In this document: in pieces, positions 37,591 through 54,480 of the stretch | How the letters are laid out: the number at the start of each line of letters is the position of its first letter | Position numbering within the stretch: position 1 is the stretch's first letter | Source of the DNA: Berghia stephanieae | Lineage: Eukaryota; Mollusca; Gastropoda; Nudibranchia; Aeolidiidae | Assembly: GCA_034508935.3 (NCBI GenBank) | Contig: CM067445.1 | Span: 75,240,313 to 75,304,312, forward strand | Reading direction: 5' to 3' | Length of the DNA stretch: 64,000 nucleotides | Notes under the pieces: generated by a model | What the model was told of the DNA's origin: nothing | Database searches by the model: none | What the model saw: the letters and a program-made list of their open reading frames with translations, nothing else | Translations under genes and position numbers: made by a program

Positions 37591-39517
37591 GTAAGTGTTG
37601 TAAAGTAATGTGACAATGGAATATTATAAATTAATCATTTACAATCAAGAGACAGGAAAAATATATTCTATTTTAATTAAAGAGAGATGATCGGGTGAGA
37701 TTAGGCATTAAGATTTAAGTTCTAATTCCCTTACCCTTTTATACCTACTTTCCTCCATTTTGATTTTGTTTCAGAGAGATAGTTTGATGACTGAAATAAA
37801 TCTAATTGACAAGCAGTTTTCCATGAGTTAGCCTTCTTTTTATGATTTTTCAAATATTAATTTCAGTGATAAAAATATTGGATTCATTTTATAATGCATT
37901 AACAAAGAGCTCAGGTTTTCCTGAAAATAGGCATGTTATTTCAAAAAAAATTTCTTTGTACATTTCTACATTGTTTTTCTTTACTGGTACACACACTTTT
38001 TTCCTACTAAAAGTCTCATTAAAAAAAAAGTGAAGATGTTAAAACAGGATATCAGGTCGCATAAATATTTGATGTTAAGACCTTGGTAGACCTGTAAATT
38101 CTCAGTCAATTAACTGAACTCATTCAATTTGTCAAATTCAAATATTTAAAAAAAGGAAAGAAAGAAATGAAGAAAGAAAGAATTCACAAATCGTAGTCGA
38201 ATGACCGTAAAGTAATTAGGAGTGTTCCACAGCGCTCCGCATAGCTCATGGGGGCCGTTTATATTAACGACGGATATATTGCCAAGGCTAAGCGACGCTT
38301 TTTATAATTGGCGTGTCTGAACACATCCCAGTTTATTTTCACACAGCCTTCATTAAATTATTGTTTCATTTTCCAAACCTGTCGTGATCCCAACGGTAGC
38401 CAATTTTAACTGAGCCGCCGAGTGATAAATTTCACTGTTTCATCTAAGCCAGAATTGACCACATTTACATGGGTTTTTTTTAAAAGAATGAAAAAGTAAA
38501 ATGAGAAAGCTGGAAGTGCGTTATGTAGACACCTTCAAATCGAAAGTTAGGATAGATTGCTACAAGCACATCTCAATTGCCTCGCGTTGTAAACAAACTG
38601 GTTGACCGTTTCTTCACTGATTGGGTACCTAATTGTAAGGAACAATGGTAAGTAGCCTAATTGATTCCCGCGCAAATTAGGACATTTTCTGCCTTTGTTT
38701 TGCTCAAGTGAGCTTGCTGTTTACTGTGGCGATTTACCATTCATTTCGACTCTTTGGATTTTTCTGCTACGGCTACGCCTGCCGAAGTTTCTTCATTATG
38801 ATGATAATTCACCTCTCCTACTTAATGATTCAGTGTATTGGCCAGGAGTCATATTTATTTCATTTTTTTCCCCCTGTCATTAACTGATTGAAAATCAAGT
38901 TTGCTCATTGATGCATTATTTTAATTAATGTTCTCCCATTGCCTGAGCTGTTCGTGGATCGCAATTCAGACTTGTCGAGCATCGATAAAGATGTGAGGAA
39001 TAAATTCAATTGGTCTTGGCACTAGAAGTTAAAGATGATAATGGTGATTATTTTTCTGACTATGTCAGAAAAATTCCAAAGTTTGTGAATTCTTTCTTTG
39101 ATGAAGTCATCTTTACTTATATGAATGACATGCTTATTTAGCATTCCTTCTACATCAAATCAATGGCAGTCATACTTCCAGTAAGTAATAACACCCACTA
39201 TTTTAATGTATTGTATTTATCACTCTCCTCACCAATGATGCCCTTATTTTAAAAAAAAAACAAACTTGACTCTTCAGTTTGTCGAAAAGTTTCAGTCAAT
39301 TTCTATAGAGCTCATTTACAGGTCTGGTCTACCTTTGACACAGAGGTGACCCATTATTATCCAACCCACAGTGTCTTTCTAATCAAATTTGTTTGTCCAA
39401 GTGCCTTGTCATTTTTATTTTGCCTACATGCCTTGTACATAAGGAGAAAGGAAATGAACTTGACTATAGTTTATAGTCTGAACAGTGTATAATTATTATC
39501 GTTTTTCTTTATCATCA

Positions 39518-39590
<73 letters not shown>

Positions 39591-40458
39591 CATCATCATC
39601 ATCATCATCATAATCATCATTATTATTATTATTATTATCATCATCATCATAACCACCACTAGCAAATGGAATCTGTATAACCCTTTGAAGTAACATATTT
39701 TCATACATCTTATTGAGATTAAAACTCAATAATCCTGCATCTCTTTGCCTCGTTTTTTTTCTCAAAGACTGACATTTGGATTAAAGAAACGAAACATTGT
39801 CGGAAATATAAATTGTAACTGTGTCATCGTAGTACAAACGTGTAACTTGCCTGAATTATGAATGTTACTTCCTTCACCCCTTTGAAAGAAATGTCAAAAC
39901 AGCGACTACAATATTACCTGGCATGTTTCACTGACAATACCTCTGTAACCAGTTTTGTCTTAGACATGTGGCTTCAATCTGTTGGAGCCAAGATTGTTGT
40001 TGGTCAACATTTACTTTTTGAACATTAGCTTTTGGTCTTTATATATTTACCAATATATATTCATTATATAAATTTCTCAGACTATTTGCCAAAAGTACGA
40101 GGGCTAGTGATAACAGGTGCAGTCTTTGGATTGTTTGCAAGTATTGTGGCTCTTGTACATTTCTTCCGTGAAATGCTTGAATGCAGACTCAGAATCACAA
40201 CTCTAGCTACTATTGCCTTAGCCATTTTGTCTGGTAAGTTTGTGTTTGATTCTTTATTCAATTCCTTAGGCAAATTTAGACAGAAAATGAGTGCACTATT
40301 AAAAAGCAAAGCATTGAAACTTTCTTTTCTTTTTGGATCATTGTGATCTCTCCTTTCAGACAGAAAATGAAGGCACTATTAAGCAGAACATTCTAAAATT
40401 GTATTGTCTTTCTTTTCATTTTGGGCCATTGTGACTTCTACTCCTTCTTCCCCCCCCC

Positions 40459-40489
<31 letters not shown>

Positions 40490-41305
40490 ACATACAAACA
40501 ACACTAATGCTACCCTCATCTCGCATCTGGACATGAAAATTCAGAGCAGATAAAACAGAAAAGAGGAGTTTGAACAATAGTTGTTTTCAATCTTATGTTA
40601 CAAAAGTTTATCGCATTTATTACCTTCTTTTAAGAAATTACAGTCTTGCATGCAGAATTTGACAACAAAATGAATGAATTCCTGTTATTGCTTAAAGACA
40701 GGAATGAGTTAATTATACTTTGATTATTTCAAAGACTTTTCATTAGAAGTTTGGCACATTTTTGTAGATTTGGATGGAAGTGATATTTAACATTCACAGT
40801 TTCCTTTTTTATTCTACTATTTATTTATTTCATAAGATCAGTGTGTTTTTTTGGGTTTTTATTTTTTTAAGTTTTTTTCCCCTGAGCACTTAACAATGCA
40901 ACACTTTTAAGAGCTACCCTGAATTATCCCCCCAAACACATTTTGCAATTAAAATTAGTGATAGTGGTGAGTATTGAAAAGAAATTTTGCAAATTTGAGT
41001 AGATTTTTTTTTTTCCTTTCCATTTACAGGTCTTTTCCTCATGATTGGATGTGCTTTGTTTGGTGGAGAAAGTGGAGATCAGCCAAGGTTACTCTATTTA
41101 TGATCGCAACATTTATTTGAGTCACTCATTTGGTTTGACGACTTGTGCTGGTGGTATGATGTGGATTGGGGCTATGTTGGTAGGTTTAGCAGGTTTTTGT
41201 GGAAAGGCTGATGATGACGGGAGTCCAGCCCCTCCTCCTTACACCGTTGCGACTCCTGCACCATCTGTTTATGGGCAGTCTTATGCACCATCTTACATAT
41301 CATAA
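37377..41305 (+). CDS. Claudin/PMP22-like four-span membrane protein
   Basis: Exons 37377-37590, 40081-40233 and 41030-41305, probably preceded by 34829-34879, give about 230 residues. Span 1 is LFLGIALGFIYLAIIFVIVG. The first outer loop has NYWLE...FGLHRVCW...C, matching the W-GL-C-C signature of the claudin/PMP22/EMP family. Span 2 is LVITGAVFGLFASIVALVHF. Span 3 is TTLATIALAILSGLFLMIGC. Span 4 is TTCAGGMMWIGAMLVGLAGF. The cytosolic tail is rich in Pro and Tyr, with PAPPPYTV (a WW-domain-type PPxY) and ending SYAPSYIS. Splice phases agree through exon 3/4. In exon 4 the frame carrying GLFLMIGCALFGGESGD must shift by one base near 41090-41095 to reach QGYSIYDRN and the tail. The member of the family is not determined. 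Confidence 0.8.
37591..40080. other. Claudin-like intron, includes (ATT/ATC)n at 39511-39650
   Basis: The intron holds a trinucleotide microsatellite of about 140 bases (ATT units flanked by ATC units). No coding exon or named repeat is seen. Confidence 0.5.
40081..40233 (+). CDS. Claudin-like exon: span 2 and start of span 3
   Basis: Acceptor aatttctcag. Codes YLPKVRGLVITGAVFGLFAS and on to RITTLATIALAILSG. The donor is TCTG|gtaagt. Read-through of the donor would give the longer ORF that ends near 40346, which is intronic. Confidence 0.85.
40450..40485. repeat. Poly(C) run of 36 followed by (CA)n
   Basis: An uninterrupted C homopolymer inside the third claudin-like intron, followed by CACACACA. 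Confidence 0.95.
41030..41305 (+). CDS. Claudin-like last exon with one-base frame conflict
   Basis: Acceptor ccatttacag. The frame set by exon 3 reads GLFLMIGCALFGGESGDQ and would stop at TGA about 41100. The next frame reads QGYSIYDRNIYLSHSFG and span 4 through to TAA 41303-41305. The exon length is one base over the value that would keep the frame, consistent with a single extra base (for example in the CC at 41094-41095) or an assembly error. Both halves look family-like, so the gene is probably real. Confidence 0.75.
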
Positions 41306-43200
41306 ATGGTTGTAACTAAATTGTGAGTTTGGAAAACTTCGTATGGTTTAATGAAATTTTAATTTCAGGATATAAAAGATACAATGAGTATGCACTATTA
41401 ACAGGAAATTAAGATTGGCCATACACGTTGCACAAACTGTTCAGGCATTTGGTAATACAATTTTATTACTAGAAGCAACTTATCCTTATACATTCAGTAC
41501 GAAGAAACAAAATTCATTCACAATATTCACATCTAAATGAACTGGTCGTTCTTTTCTGTTGTGATATTGAATTGTTTATAAACAGTTTGAGAGAGAATAA
41601 TTATTACTGCCACTGCTCTATCATACACTATCTTGAATTCAACAAATACTTTCTGATCTTTTTATCAATCTAGTGTTTTCAGTTAATTAAAAATCATACT
41701 TTTACTTAAAATATGTGAAGAGTGGGATTGGTGTCAATAAAAAGAATAATAATACAAACATTGAAAGACTTAAATGACACCCTGCTTTTCCATTACCATT
41801 TTCACTTGACCATATTATTGCCTATAGAGCCTTTGCAATATTTTGATTGCTTTATTAAACCTCATTAGGTTTATAAAGTAATGGGTGAGTTGCGGCTGAA
41901 AATGAAATGTTTTTTATTTTTTATATTTTTTTAAAAACTTTGAATTTTTTATTAGGTGGGGTTGATCATCGTCAATTGTATGTTATCGATTTACCATTGA
42001 ATAAAATTTCAACCATTTTTATATTCAAGATGTCATTTAACTTAATTTGTGTTGGTTATTTTGATATCTACATTTTTTTCGATTTGTTAAACATTAAAAA
42101 AGAAATCTGAAGAGGTTTTTATTCAATTCATTTACTATGAATAAACTCATTTGTTTGAGATATTCAGGATTAGTGTTAGCAACATAATAATCTTGAAAAA
42201 TCCTTGGCTGGTCGGTCAAAAATGCTGATGATGATTTTTTTATAAAAGCCTGTTATGAATGCCTTTTTAAAGATGCACTGTTTACAAAAAGCACACTTTT
42301 AAAATGTGGATAAAACTTAATATTTTCAATCCAACGAATAACAAAAGAAAATTCATGTCATCGGTTGTAAATTCTATAGAATTAGACTTCAAGGCTACAT
42401 TTTATTAGTAAAGAAATGTGGCACAATTTTTATTTTATCAGGTAGGAATATTGCTTAAAAATTATTTAGTATGGATAACATGCGTTTATTAGTTATCCTG
42501 TCATTCTTGTGGCTGATTTTATTTCAAAAAGCCTTAACCATTGAAACATTTCAAATTTGTCTTTATATTTTATGTGATCTAGACATAGGATACAAAGTTT
42601 TATGACACTTTATTAAACTTTTATTTGCAACATTTTAAACTCTTATCATGGATTATTGAATATGTGATGCTCTGTAACATTCCATTCATTTTTTTCTTTT
42701 TTAATTTTAAGTGCCTATATTTTGAAGCCCATTTTTCTCTCTGGGATAATTTATTCTTTTCCCTCCTTTTTTCATTTATTTATTTATTTTTAAAGATATT
42801 TTTTTATTCCCTAATTTGGCAAAGTAGGAATAAGTGCCACATTGAAAACAGGTTCAATTGCTATTTTAAAAATTATCATCATTTCTTTTTAAAATCACTC
42901 GAAGATTTTCAGTAGAAGACTAAGAAGTGCTATGAGAACTTTTTAAAGTGTGTGCCAAAATTTTGTCATCTGCAAATTTATGAGGCGGATGAATAATTCG
43001 TCTTTGCAGACATAATCCAATTGTGCTAAAGTTTGATTTGTCCTTTAACAAGTAAGTTTTGTTTCATCAGTGGCCAATATTCACTTTTAAAACTTATTCT
43101 TAACATCAATCATAATTCCGTTTCCATACAACAATTTGAATGGAGCCGTCCCTGATCAGTGATAACAAAGATAAGTTCGCTCAAGGTATATCTTTTCTCT
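41306..43200. other. 3' flank of the claudin-like gene
   Basis: It should contain the 3'UTR. Plus-strand AATAAA occurs near 41738 (GTCAATAAAAAG) and at 42139 (GAATAAACTC), either of which could end the transcript. No other gene is seen. Confidence 0.45.
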
Positions 43201-43229
43201 GTTAACCCCCCCTCCCCCATCTCTCCCTC

Positions 43230-46540
<3,311 letters not shown>

Positions 46541-46859
46541 TACGAGAGCTGTCTTATGGAAAAACGGTGTATCTTGAAAACTAGTCTAAATTTATCAATT
46601 CTGTTAACGCACACTTGTAGAGCAATCATTTTGGGAATTTTCAATAGAGGACCATGAGCATCGCGCATTACAAACAAACACAGCAGCTCAACAATAATGG
46701 CTACCCCTTTGAAAAAGTGGTCAAAGTTAGAGGTAAGATCTGTAACTTGGTCTCTGGCCGCAAAATGTCTGAAACCCTGTGAAATTCACACTGAAATAGT
46801 CAGTTTACGTCGAGAAAGCACTGGCGACGTCACAGGTATATGGATGGTGCAGTAAGTTT

Positions 46860-47690
46860 AATAATAATAAATAATAATACTTTATTGCATCCCAAAAAGG
46901 AATTTTTTTGTACAGACGAGTTATAATTTACACAATAAGATAAAAATACAATGGAAATAGGATGTATATATGAAAAAGGAGTAGCTCCATAACCAGAGCT
47001 GCGCTTTATAATATGAATAATTTCAACACTGTAAAATAGTCAAAACTGTCACTATAAATTAAAAATTGAAAAGATTGCAAAACAAATAAATTAATAAATT
47101 AATATTTACATTTTTTGAAAGTAAAAATGCGAAATAATTATATAAAATGATTATTGCTTGTTGTTATAAAGCCTAATACTGGACGGCAGAAAAGATTTTC
47201 GGTGTCTCTCTGTTTTCGTTGAAATAGAGAAAGGGCGACCACTTCTTTCTGACATAATAACTGATGGTCTTAGTGGATAATACTGGTCATTTAATATTTT
47301 AGTTATTTTATTTATACAAAATTTCTCGTATAAAAGATCTACATCGTCAACATCATTTATATAGCGTTTAATAGATTTTTTAATATTTGCATTTATTTTG
47401 TTCCTTTCCACTGTTAAGCAATTGCCTCCCCAAGCTGTTATACAAAATGACAAAACACTTTCGATTACTGCTCTATAAAATAATGTGCAGAGGGTTTTAT
47501 CTATTCTAAACTGAGAGAGTTTTGATAAAAAATATGTACGTCTGCACATCTTATGCCTAATTATTTTCAAGTGTTCATCCCACTTGAGCCTGTCATCAAT
47601 TGTTACACCAAGGTATTTGTAGTGAGGAACTCGCTGGACGAATTGGTCCTTTAATTTTAACGGTTCTATCGGTTCCTTCGGTTTAAAGCC
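46860..47690 (-). mobile_element. 5'-truncated LINE, RT C-terminus and 3' tail
   Basis: An open minus-strand frame from about 47690 to 47151 reads FKPKEPIEPLKLKDQFVQRV, PHYKYLGVTIDDRLKWDEHL, then SFCITAWGGN and GRPFSISTKTERHRKSFLPS. 'KYLGVTID..L.W' and '.AWGG' are hallmarks of the end of the non-LTR RT ORF. The 3' part ends in an (ATT)-type tail at 46861-46885. The frame is still open over about 180 codons, so this insertion is much younger than the mariner it interrupts. Confidence 0.85.
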
Positions 47691-47716
47691 ATATCATACA
47701 GATGTCCAAGGAAGTT

Positions 47717-48137
47717 CTGGAGGCCTTCCGAAAGCTCCTTGTACTAAGGGAAACAATCCAAATATTCCCTCAACTAACCCTAAGAAAAAATAAAACCTAG
47801 TACCTTAAACTAACCCTAATGGGAAAAACAATCACACTAGTACCTTTACTAAGACATATAACTAACCCTAATAGAAAAAAAAAACAACCAAAAAACTAGG
47901 TCTGCTTTGCACTACCTTTCAATCCTTCAAAAATCAAAATGACGGTGGATAACAAAAACAATGGTCATATTATTAGGACATTTTAAACTTTCACAAATCT
48001 ATCTAGGTTTGTTCTAGAGTTTTTAAAATGCTCCTGTATATTGACAAATTGAATAAATAAATGCCTGACAAAAGATCCACACTGACAATACTAATTGAAA
48101 GAGATGCTAGACCGAGGAGCTTTCTGAAGGCCTCCAG
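47717..48137. mobile_element. Inverted-repeat element (MITE-like), with CTAACCCTAA words
   Basis: The left end is CTGGAGGCCTTCCGAAAGCT and the right end reads AGCTTTCTGAAGGCCTCCAG. These are inverted copies over 23 bases with one mismatch. The element is 421 bp with no ORF. The interior has CTAACCCTAA three times (near 47776, 47812 and 47863). It sits next to the LINE insertion inside the old mariner. No clear target duplication is seen. Confidence 0.6.
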
Positions 48138-48720
48138 CCTCCCCAAAGCGGCTTAAAATCCATGAAATATCAGAATCATTGGATATTTCAAAGTCTACTG
48201 ACCAAAGAATAATCTTTGATAAATTTGACTATCGATGGGTCCAGAAAGAGCTGTCTGCTGACCACAAGACCGGAAACTTCCAGCAGTATGATGAAGCATT
48301 CTTGAGTAGTATTTTTTACAGGTGACGGGACATGGAACATCGCACGACTCCTGAGACAAAGAGGGATTCAATGGCCTGGATGCACACATCTTCACTGCCT
48401 CTGAAAAAGTTAAAGGTTTAGTCGTCGGTGAAGATGCCTACAGTTTTCTGGGATGCAAAGGATGTTCTGCTTTTGGGCATTTTAGAACCAGGACGAACTG
48501 TCAATTGTCAATGCTACCAGGTACTGCAGGGAGGTTCTACTCCATCCCCCTCACAGTCCTGACTTGGTCCCGTCAGATTACCACCTGTTTGGACCCATGA
48601 AACGCCATCTTTCTGGAAAGCAGTTCACTAGCGATGATGACCTTGGGGAAGCTGTGAAAAAGACTGGTTGAAGTCTCTTGTTGAAAATTTCTTAAGGGAG
48701 GGTATTTTCTCCCTGGTCAA

Positions 48721-49068
<348 letters not shown>

Positions 49069-49069
49069 T

Positions 49070-52000
49070 CACATTTGTGTGTATCAGAAAGCATCAAAAC
49101 GCCATAATTTTAGTGATGTTTTATTTTGTTTTAAATTTGTTTACGATCCTAGGCTTCAGAACTTCATGTGGCTTCTCTTAGAATCGCCCGTGCGTATGCC
49201 CTGCCCGCAACACATCCCTCTGCTTGAGAATATTTGACACTGAATAAGTGACACGAAACACTTCTCAATTTAGTCTGTCGCAAGTCAAAACTTGTCTTAC
49301 TGTAGGAATTTTCAAGAGAACAATTATATTAATTTACACTTTAACGTTTAATTATAAATGTCTTGCATGTACTTTAAAATTGAATTAATGTTAAAATGAT
49401 AATTAGAAGGATATAGTTTTGAATTGAAAGGAATGTTCGTATCACTTAGTGATTTCTGCTCGGACTGTCCACATAAGATTTACGCGTCCCTGGTTGACAA
49501 GCAAGTTACATTTGTTTGAAAATGGCTGCCAGTTTTCTTTCTTGAAACCCAGTGCCACTATGGATGCTTTACGGATATAATATAAGTACACGATCTCCGT
49601 TGCTGAAGCAAATATTGCATCACTCAATATTTTGAATGGATGTTACATGAAGTGCTAGTCAGAATTTTCGAGTATGACTTCTAATACACAGGGCCGTCTT
49701 TTGGTAAGTTAAACTAATTACAGTTCCAAGTTACAGAGTAACAGTGCAGTCTTGTTTCCTCGGTCCGCAACCAGACACAAATATTGATATTAACCAGGGA
49801 TCATTTCTCTATAGAATTTCAATTCACGACGACTTTTCACCGATATTATGTTGTTTTGATGTGATGTCAAAATAGCAGTTAACGTTAAAAAATAGACCTC
49901 AGCCGAGAATGAGTATTTAGTATTAGTAAATAAGGTGGCACAAGGGTTCTTTTGCCTTTTATAGTTCAAAATTTAACAAAAAATGTGACCTAAATATTTT
50001 TCACCAACTGTTTTGTTTGCAAATCTGCTCCTGGAAGCGTTTATACTTTTGATTTTATTGATAATTTATCTTTTGTCCTCTTATCTATCTGGCCTGGGAC
50101 AGGGAATAATCCATCTGATTCTGATTTTTAATTAAAAGTAAAAATGTCTCCAACACTAATGAATGCTATTTTGACCCTTATTAGCTGCCTGACCGGACGA
50201 TCCGTCTTAAAAACTCCGTGTCCGGAGTTTTATCTCCAGATTTCCAGAATGCGTTGGAGGAGAGTTTAACAAAAATTTCTTCTTAATTTTTTTTTACATC
50301 TGCATTCATAGATTTCAACAGTAGCAATGTTATTTATGGTAGTAATATTGGGACCCGGTTTTTTACGTGTACTATTCTGCGTTGTAGAATCAAAAAATTA
50401 TATTTGACAAATGATATTGTTTTTAAAAATAATTTTCCACACATGCGGTCACGCTAAACTGATTTTCTTTGGGACCAAGATACAAAAGAAAGAAATGAAT
50501 GAATAAATAATCATTTTACTTTCATTCTTTTTTTTATGTTGCTGTTGAATGCTGGTAAAGTTTTGAACTCATAACATAACCTAGATTTATTCTTAGAGCT
50601 TTAACCGACATTAAGACACCTTGAAGGTGTGTAAAGGAATTTTGCACTTATTTCCTCCCTATTTGGGACATGAACATTGAATGCCAGTAATCCTTCACGT
50701 TAAAGTTACAGCAACATAAAAGTGTCTATGACCCAAATTTTTACTCACTCCTAACAGCTGCACATGTAGCGATTTTGTTCTATCAAAGGTTTTAAGGGAG
50801 AGGGGGGGGGGGGGGGGAGAAGTGGACATCCTCTAATATAACTTTGAAGCTGTTGGGTGAAATCTATTTGCTAAGAATACTAAGAATATAAACACTCGTG
50901 TGTTTAGTTTTTGTTTCACATATGTTATTATTTTGGTTCTTCAACAAGATTAAGCAAAAGTTGAATAGCGACCTTCATTTTTATCACAAAAGAAATATTA
51001 AAAATTTCCACTTAATCAAATCACTTCCAAAGTTATTTAGACTTGGACAAGAATAAAAGGGTTACATGTAAATGACAAATAAGAAGGATGAATGTTGAAA
51101 TGCATATTTTTACATTCTTCATGAATCTCATAACATTATCTTGTGATGATGGGGAGAAGTGGACCAAGCCAGCCCAGTTCTGAAGCATGGAATGCCTCGT
51201 ACAACGTTGGCTAGAAACATAGAGAAAGGCAAAAAATATCGGCTCAAACTATAGGCACAATCATATTTCACAGTATTTGGCAACATGCACTCCTTAAGTT
51301 CATTCTCATTCTGTAGCCAGAAGTTCCATTAGCCACTCCTGTCAGCTGGGGGGGGGGGGGGGGGGGGGGGGAATCTGGTGACAATGTGTCTCGACATCTC
51401 TGAGGCAGGACAGAGCTTGCATTGGGTTTTGTTTTTTTCTCTAAAAAAAAATGAAAGAACCATATTGTGTGCTCAATGGGGCTCCAGAGGAATCACTGGG
51501 CCTTGTTAATTAGCCAGGGCGGATGAAGCACAAAATTTGTATTAAAGACATTCAACACTTAACCAAACTCATATCCTAACAATAGCACCTGATTGCTGTC
51601 ATAATGAATAGCAATGAAAGTTATCTTGGTGCTTGCCAAGAAAAATCATTTTCAAAGAAAGGTATTGTTAAATTTTTATTTGCAAAGGTAACGAAAACCC
51701 ACAATTTGCATAGGCTGCGGTTGAGGATATAGTATAACAAATATTCGTAAACAATATAAAAACAATATGACACATTCCCCTATTTTAAAGAGAGCAGCTG
51801 CTAGGACAAAAAAATTATCAATCTTAGATGTTAATTTTGTTGATATTGATCTGAATAAGCAAAATTGCTCCTCTGTTGATGAGGTATTGTTTCTTTTATA
51901 TATTTTCAAAACCCTTTTTATGTCTCTATTTTGTTTCAAGTTTTGCTCCATTTTTGCGGGTTTATCATCAATGTTGACATAGTAGATCATTTTAGGGAAA

Positions 52001-52230
52001 AGTTATCAACGGAAATGTATTCTGACCTAGCTGGCTTCTCCCCATTGTGATGACCCACTTCTGCCCATCGCATGCCCACTTTTCCCCAATTTGAATGCAT
52101 TGCAAAAGACACATATATAATCGCTTCATTTTTAAATTATGTTTTTGTTTCTAGACTGGTTTTTCTCATTAATAAAAGCTGTATTGACCGGGTAAATAGA
52201 TGTTATTTATCCCTTTTCTTGGCAGAGAAT
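49070..52230. other. Intergenic, poly(G) at 51348-51371, no gene seen
   Basis: A G run near 50801-50817 and a 24-base G run at 51348-51371. Short ORFs in both strands lack splice or composition support. Confidence 0.45.
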
Positions 52231-52231
52231 T

Positions 52232-52765
52232 TTTTAAATTTTGGCTGGGTGGGGGTTCCTGACCTCCCATAGTGGGCAGGAAGGCACTTACTGTGTCTTC
52301 TATCCCCCTTTATCTTCTTTCCAACATGCTTTCTGTCTTTGTCTTGGGATGAGATTACTTGGTTTTGTTCTGGCACTGGCCGGATACCCTAGCTGGGAGG
52401 GAAACGGTCAAATGTATCATTAGTTTTGGGAAATTATATTTTTTCAACTTGTAAATCATCTCTCTGTTATGTATTGTATTATGTTTTATTTACATATTAT
52501 ATATTGAGTGTATTCCTCTTCGTGAGGACCTGTGCTTATGTTTGAAAGAGATTTTTGGGTGATCTCAAACTAAGTACTTGAATAGTGTGCTCTTGGAATC
52601 TACATCTGTTTCCTATTTGAACCAATTCCTCTTTGTCTTACCTTTTCTTGGGTGCTTTAAGTAATTCTAGAACTTTTAACAAACCCATTTTCTTCCTTTT
52701 TACTGGCGCTGATATGACCTTAATGCGTTGCAAGTGCCGTAAAACCCTTAAAAACAAAACATTAA
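52232..52765 (+). repeat. R500 repeat, copy H, opposite orientation
   Basis: The only copy on the plus strand. It starts near GACCTCCCATAGTGGGCAGG, passes GCTTTCTGTCTTTGTCTTGG, GTAAATCATCTCTCTGTTAT and GGTGATCTCAAACTAAGTAC, and ends GCGTTGCAAGTGCCGTAAAA followed by CCCTTAAAAACAAAAC. It shows the natural 3' end: an A-rich tail after CGTAAAACCC. This supports a retrotransposed repeat. Confidence 0.75.
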
Positions 52766-52879
52766 ATTTTGGGAAAAAGATTTTGGTTGCCTACTTCTCT
52801 TCACTCTCCCAATGTATTATACATGATATTTCAATTCATTTACTTAATTTTCAAAAGAAGCTGTTTAAAAAAATGAAAA

Positions 52880-53450
52880 TCTTAGTATATAAAATTGAAC
52901 ATCATGGAATCTTAAACCACTTTTGGAAAATTTGCTCTGGCTTCCATTCCGCTTTTGAATAGACTACAAATTTCTTTATTTGTTTTCAAATGCCTCAACA
53001 ATTTAGCCCCTCTTTATCTTTCTGAACATATAAACCTTAAGCCTCGAATCAGAAGCCTTCGATCACCACGAAACACGACTGTATTATCTGTATCAAAAAG
53101 TAAGTTAAAATCTTTTAGTGATCGCTCTTTTCAATTGTTATGGCCCCAAACTCTGGAATACCAACCCCAACCCATTAGACAAATCGAGAATATCTCAAAC
53201 TTCAAATCTGCTTTAAAAGCCCATTTTTTTCAAAATTTATTTTACACCATGCCGATTGTAATGTTTTGTATACTATTATTTAAGCCATTTGTGTTTTGTT
53301 TCAATATTTCATTTTGACGATACATATGTTCGTAACATAATTCATTATCTGTAAAGCGCTTTGAGATGTTTGGTTTCATTGAAATCGCTCAACAAGTGGC
53401 TTTTTAGAATATTATTATTATTATTATTACTATTATTATTATTATTATTA

Positions 53451-53541
<91 letters not shown>

Positions 53542-53587
53542 TATTATTATTATTATTATTAATTATTATTATTTAATATTATTATTA

Positions 53588-53655
<68 letters not shown>

Positions 53656-53680
53656 TTTATATTATGATAATAAAAAAACC
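52880..53680 (+). mobile_element. 5'-truncated L2/CR1-like LINE, RT C-terminus and (ATT)n tail
   Basis: A plus-strand frame at 52955-53317 encodes LQISLFVFKCLNNLAPLYLS then SLRSPRNTTVLSVSKSKLKS, FSDRSFQLLWPQTLE and NFKSALKAHFFQN. This is the typical tail of the L2/CR1-type RT protein. The 3' region has TGTAAAGCGCTTTGAGATGT, a known LINE 3' motif, and ends in (ATT)n at 53410-53660 broken by TTTA. The upstream frame is broken near 52963. Confidence 0.88.
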
Positions 53681-54013
53681 TTATCCTTGATGGCAATTTA
53701 TCTATTTCATTCATGGATGATTGGTGTTTGTGCCTTTTTTGTAATTTTTTGCCTGGACCAATTTTTTAAAGAATTTTTTGTGCTCTGTATGATTATGAGT
53801 AATTGTGTACATGTTTTATAGCATATTTCAATTAATTCACTTTGCTCAATACGCCTCACATTGCTTTATTTATTCCCTCACTGTATGCCACATGTAACTA
53901 AATTTCCATTTCAAATGATTAACCAGTCTCATGTCGTGCGTCCTTATTGTTCTAGTACTCTTTCAAAACTTGACAATGTGATCAACCAGGTACTCATTTG
54001 CACCTGAGGGGGT

Positions 54014-54014
54014 G

Positions 54015-54092
<78 letters not shown>
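54014..54092. repeat. (GA)n microsatellite
   Basis: About 75 bases of GA repeat. It follows a scrap (GGTACTCATTTGCACCTGAG) of the S2 SINE body. Confidence 0.95.
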
Positions 54093-54095
<3 letters not shown>

Positions 54096-54229
54096 TGCGG
54101 GCGGGCTCATTCCGCTTTTAATAGTTATTCTGATTGCAAAGTACGTTTTGCAACTCCAACAGCTACTCAATCATTGGTGGGTGGAGATAGGTCATGAGAA
54201 AAAAACAAACAAAACAAAGCAAAAAATAT

Positions 54230-54480
54230 TGAGCTTTCATATAGCGCAATGTCCATTAAACGTGTTCAAAGGAATCCCTAGCCATCAGCAACAATTAACA
54301 TGCAGGACGGGACATGACGTCTTTTAGGCGATATTACATTTTTTCGGACAGAGGCAGTGCTGTTATCGGCTAGGTACTCATTTTACACCTGAGTACGGTG
54401 TGAGTAAAGAGAAACTCTTGACTACAGCCAGTGTAATATTGGTCTCATTGCTTGTGAGGCAATTGTTCTAGTGTGTGTAT
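54230..54480 (-). repeat. SINE family S2 body, head lost or replaced
   Basis: On the minus strand CTCTTTACTCACACCGTACT, AATGAGTACCTAGCCG, CTCTGTCCG, AATATCGCCTAAAAGACGTC and CATTGCGCTATATGAAAGCT match the 56628 copy in order. The tRNA-like head is not recognisable. Confidence 0.65.

Noticed and set aside
46697-46733. MATPLKKWSKLE followed by gtaaga as a host first exon
   Set aside because: The following bases continue to align with mariner transposase, and the C-terminal part is found downstream, so it is a transposon relic.
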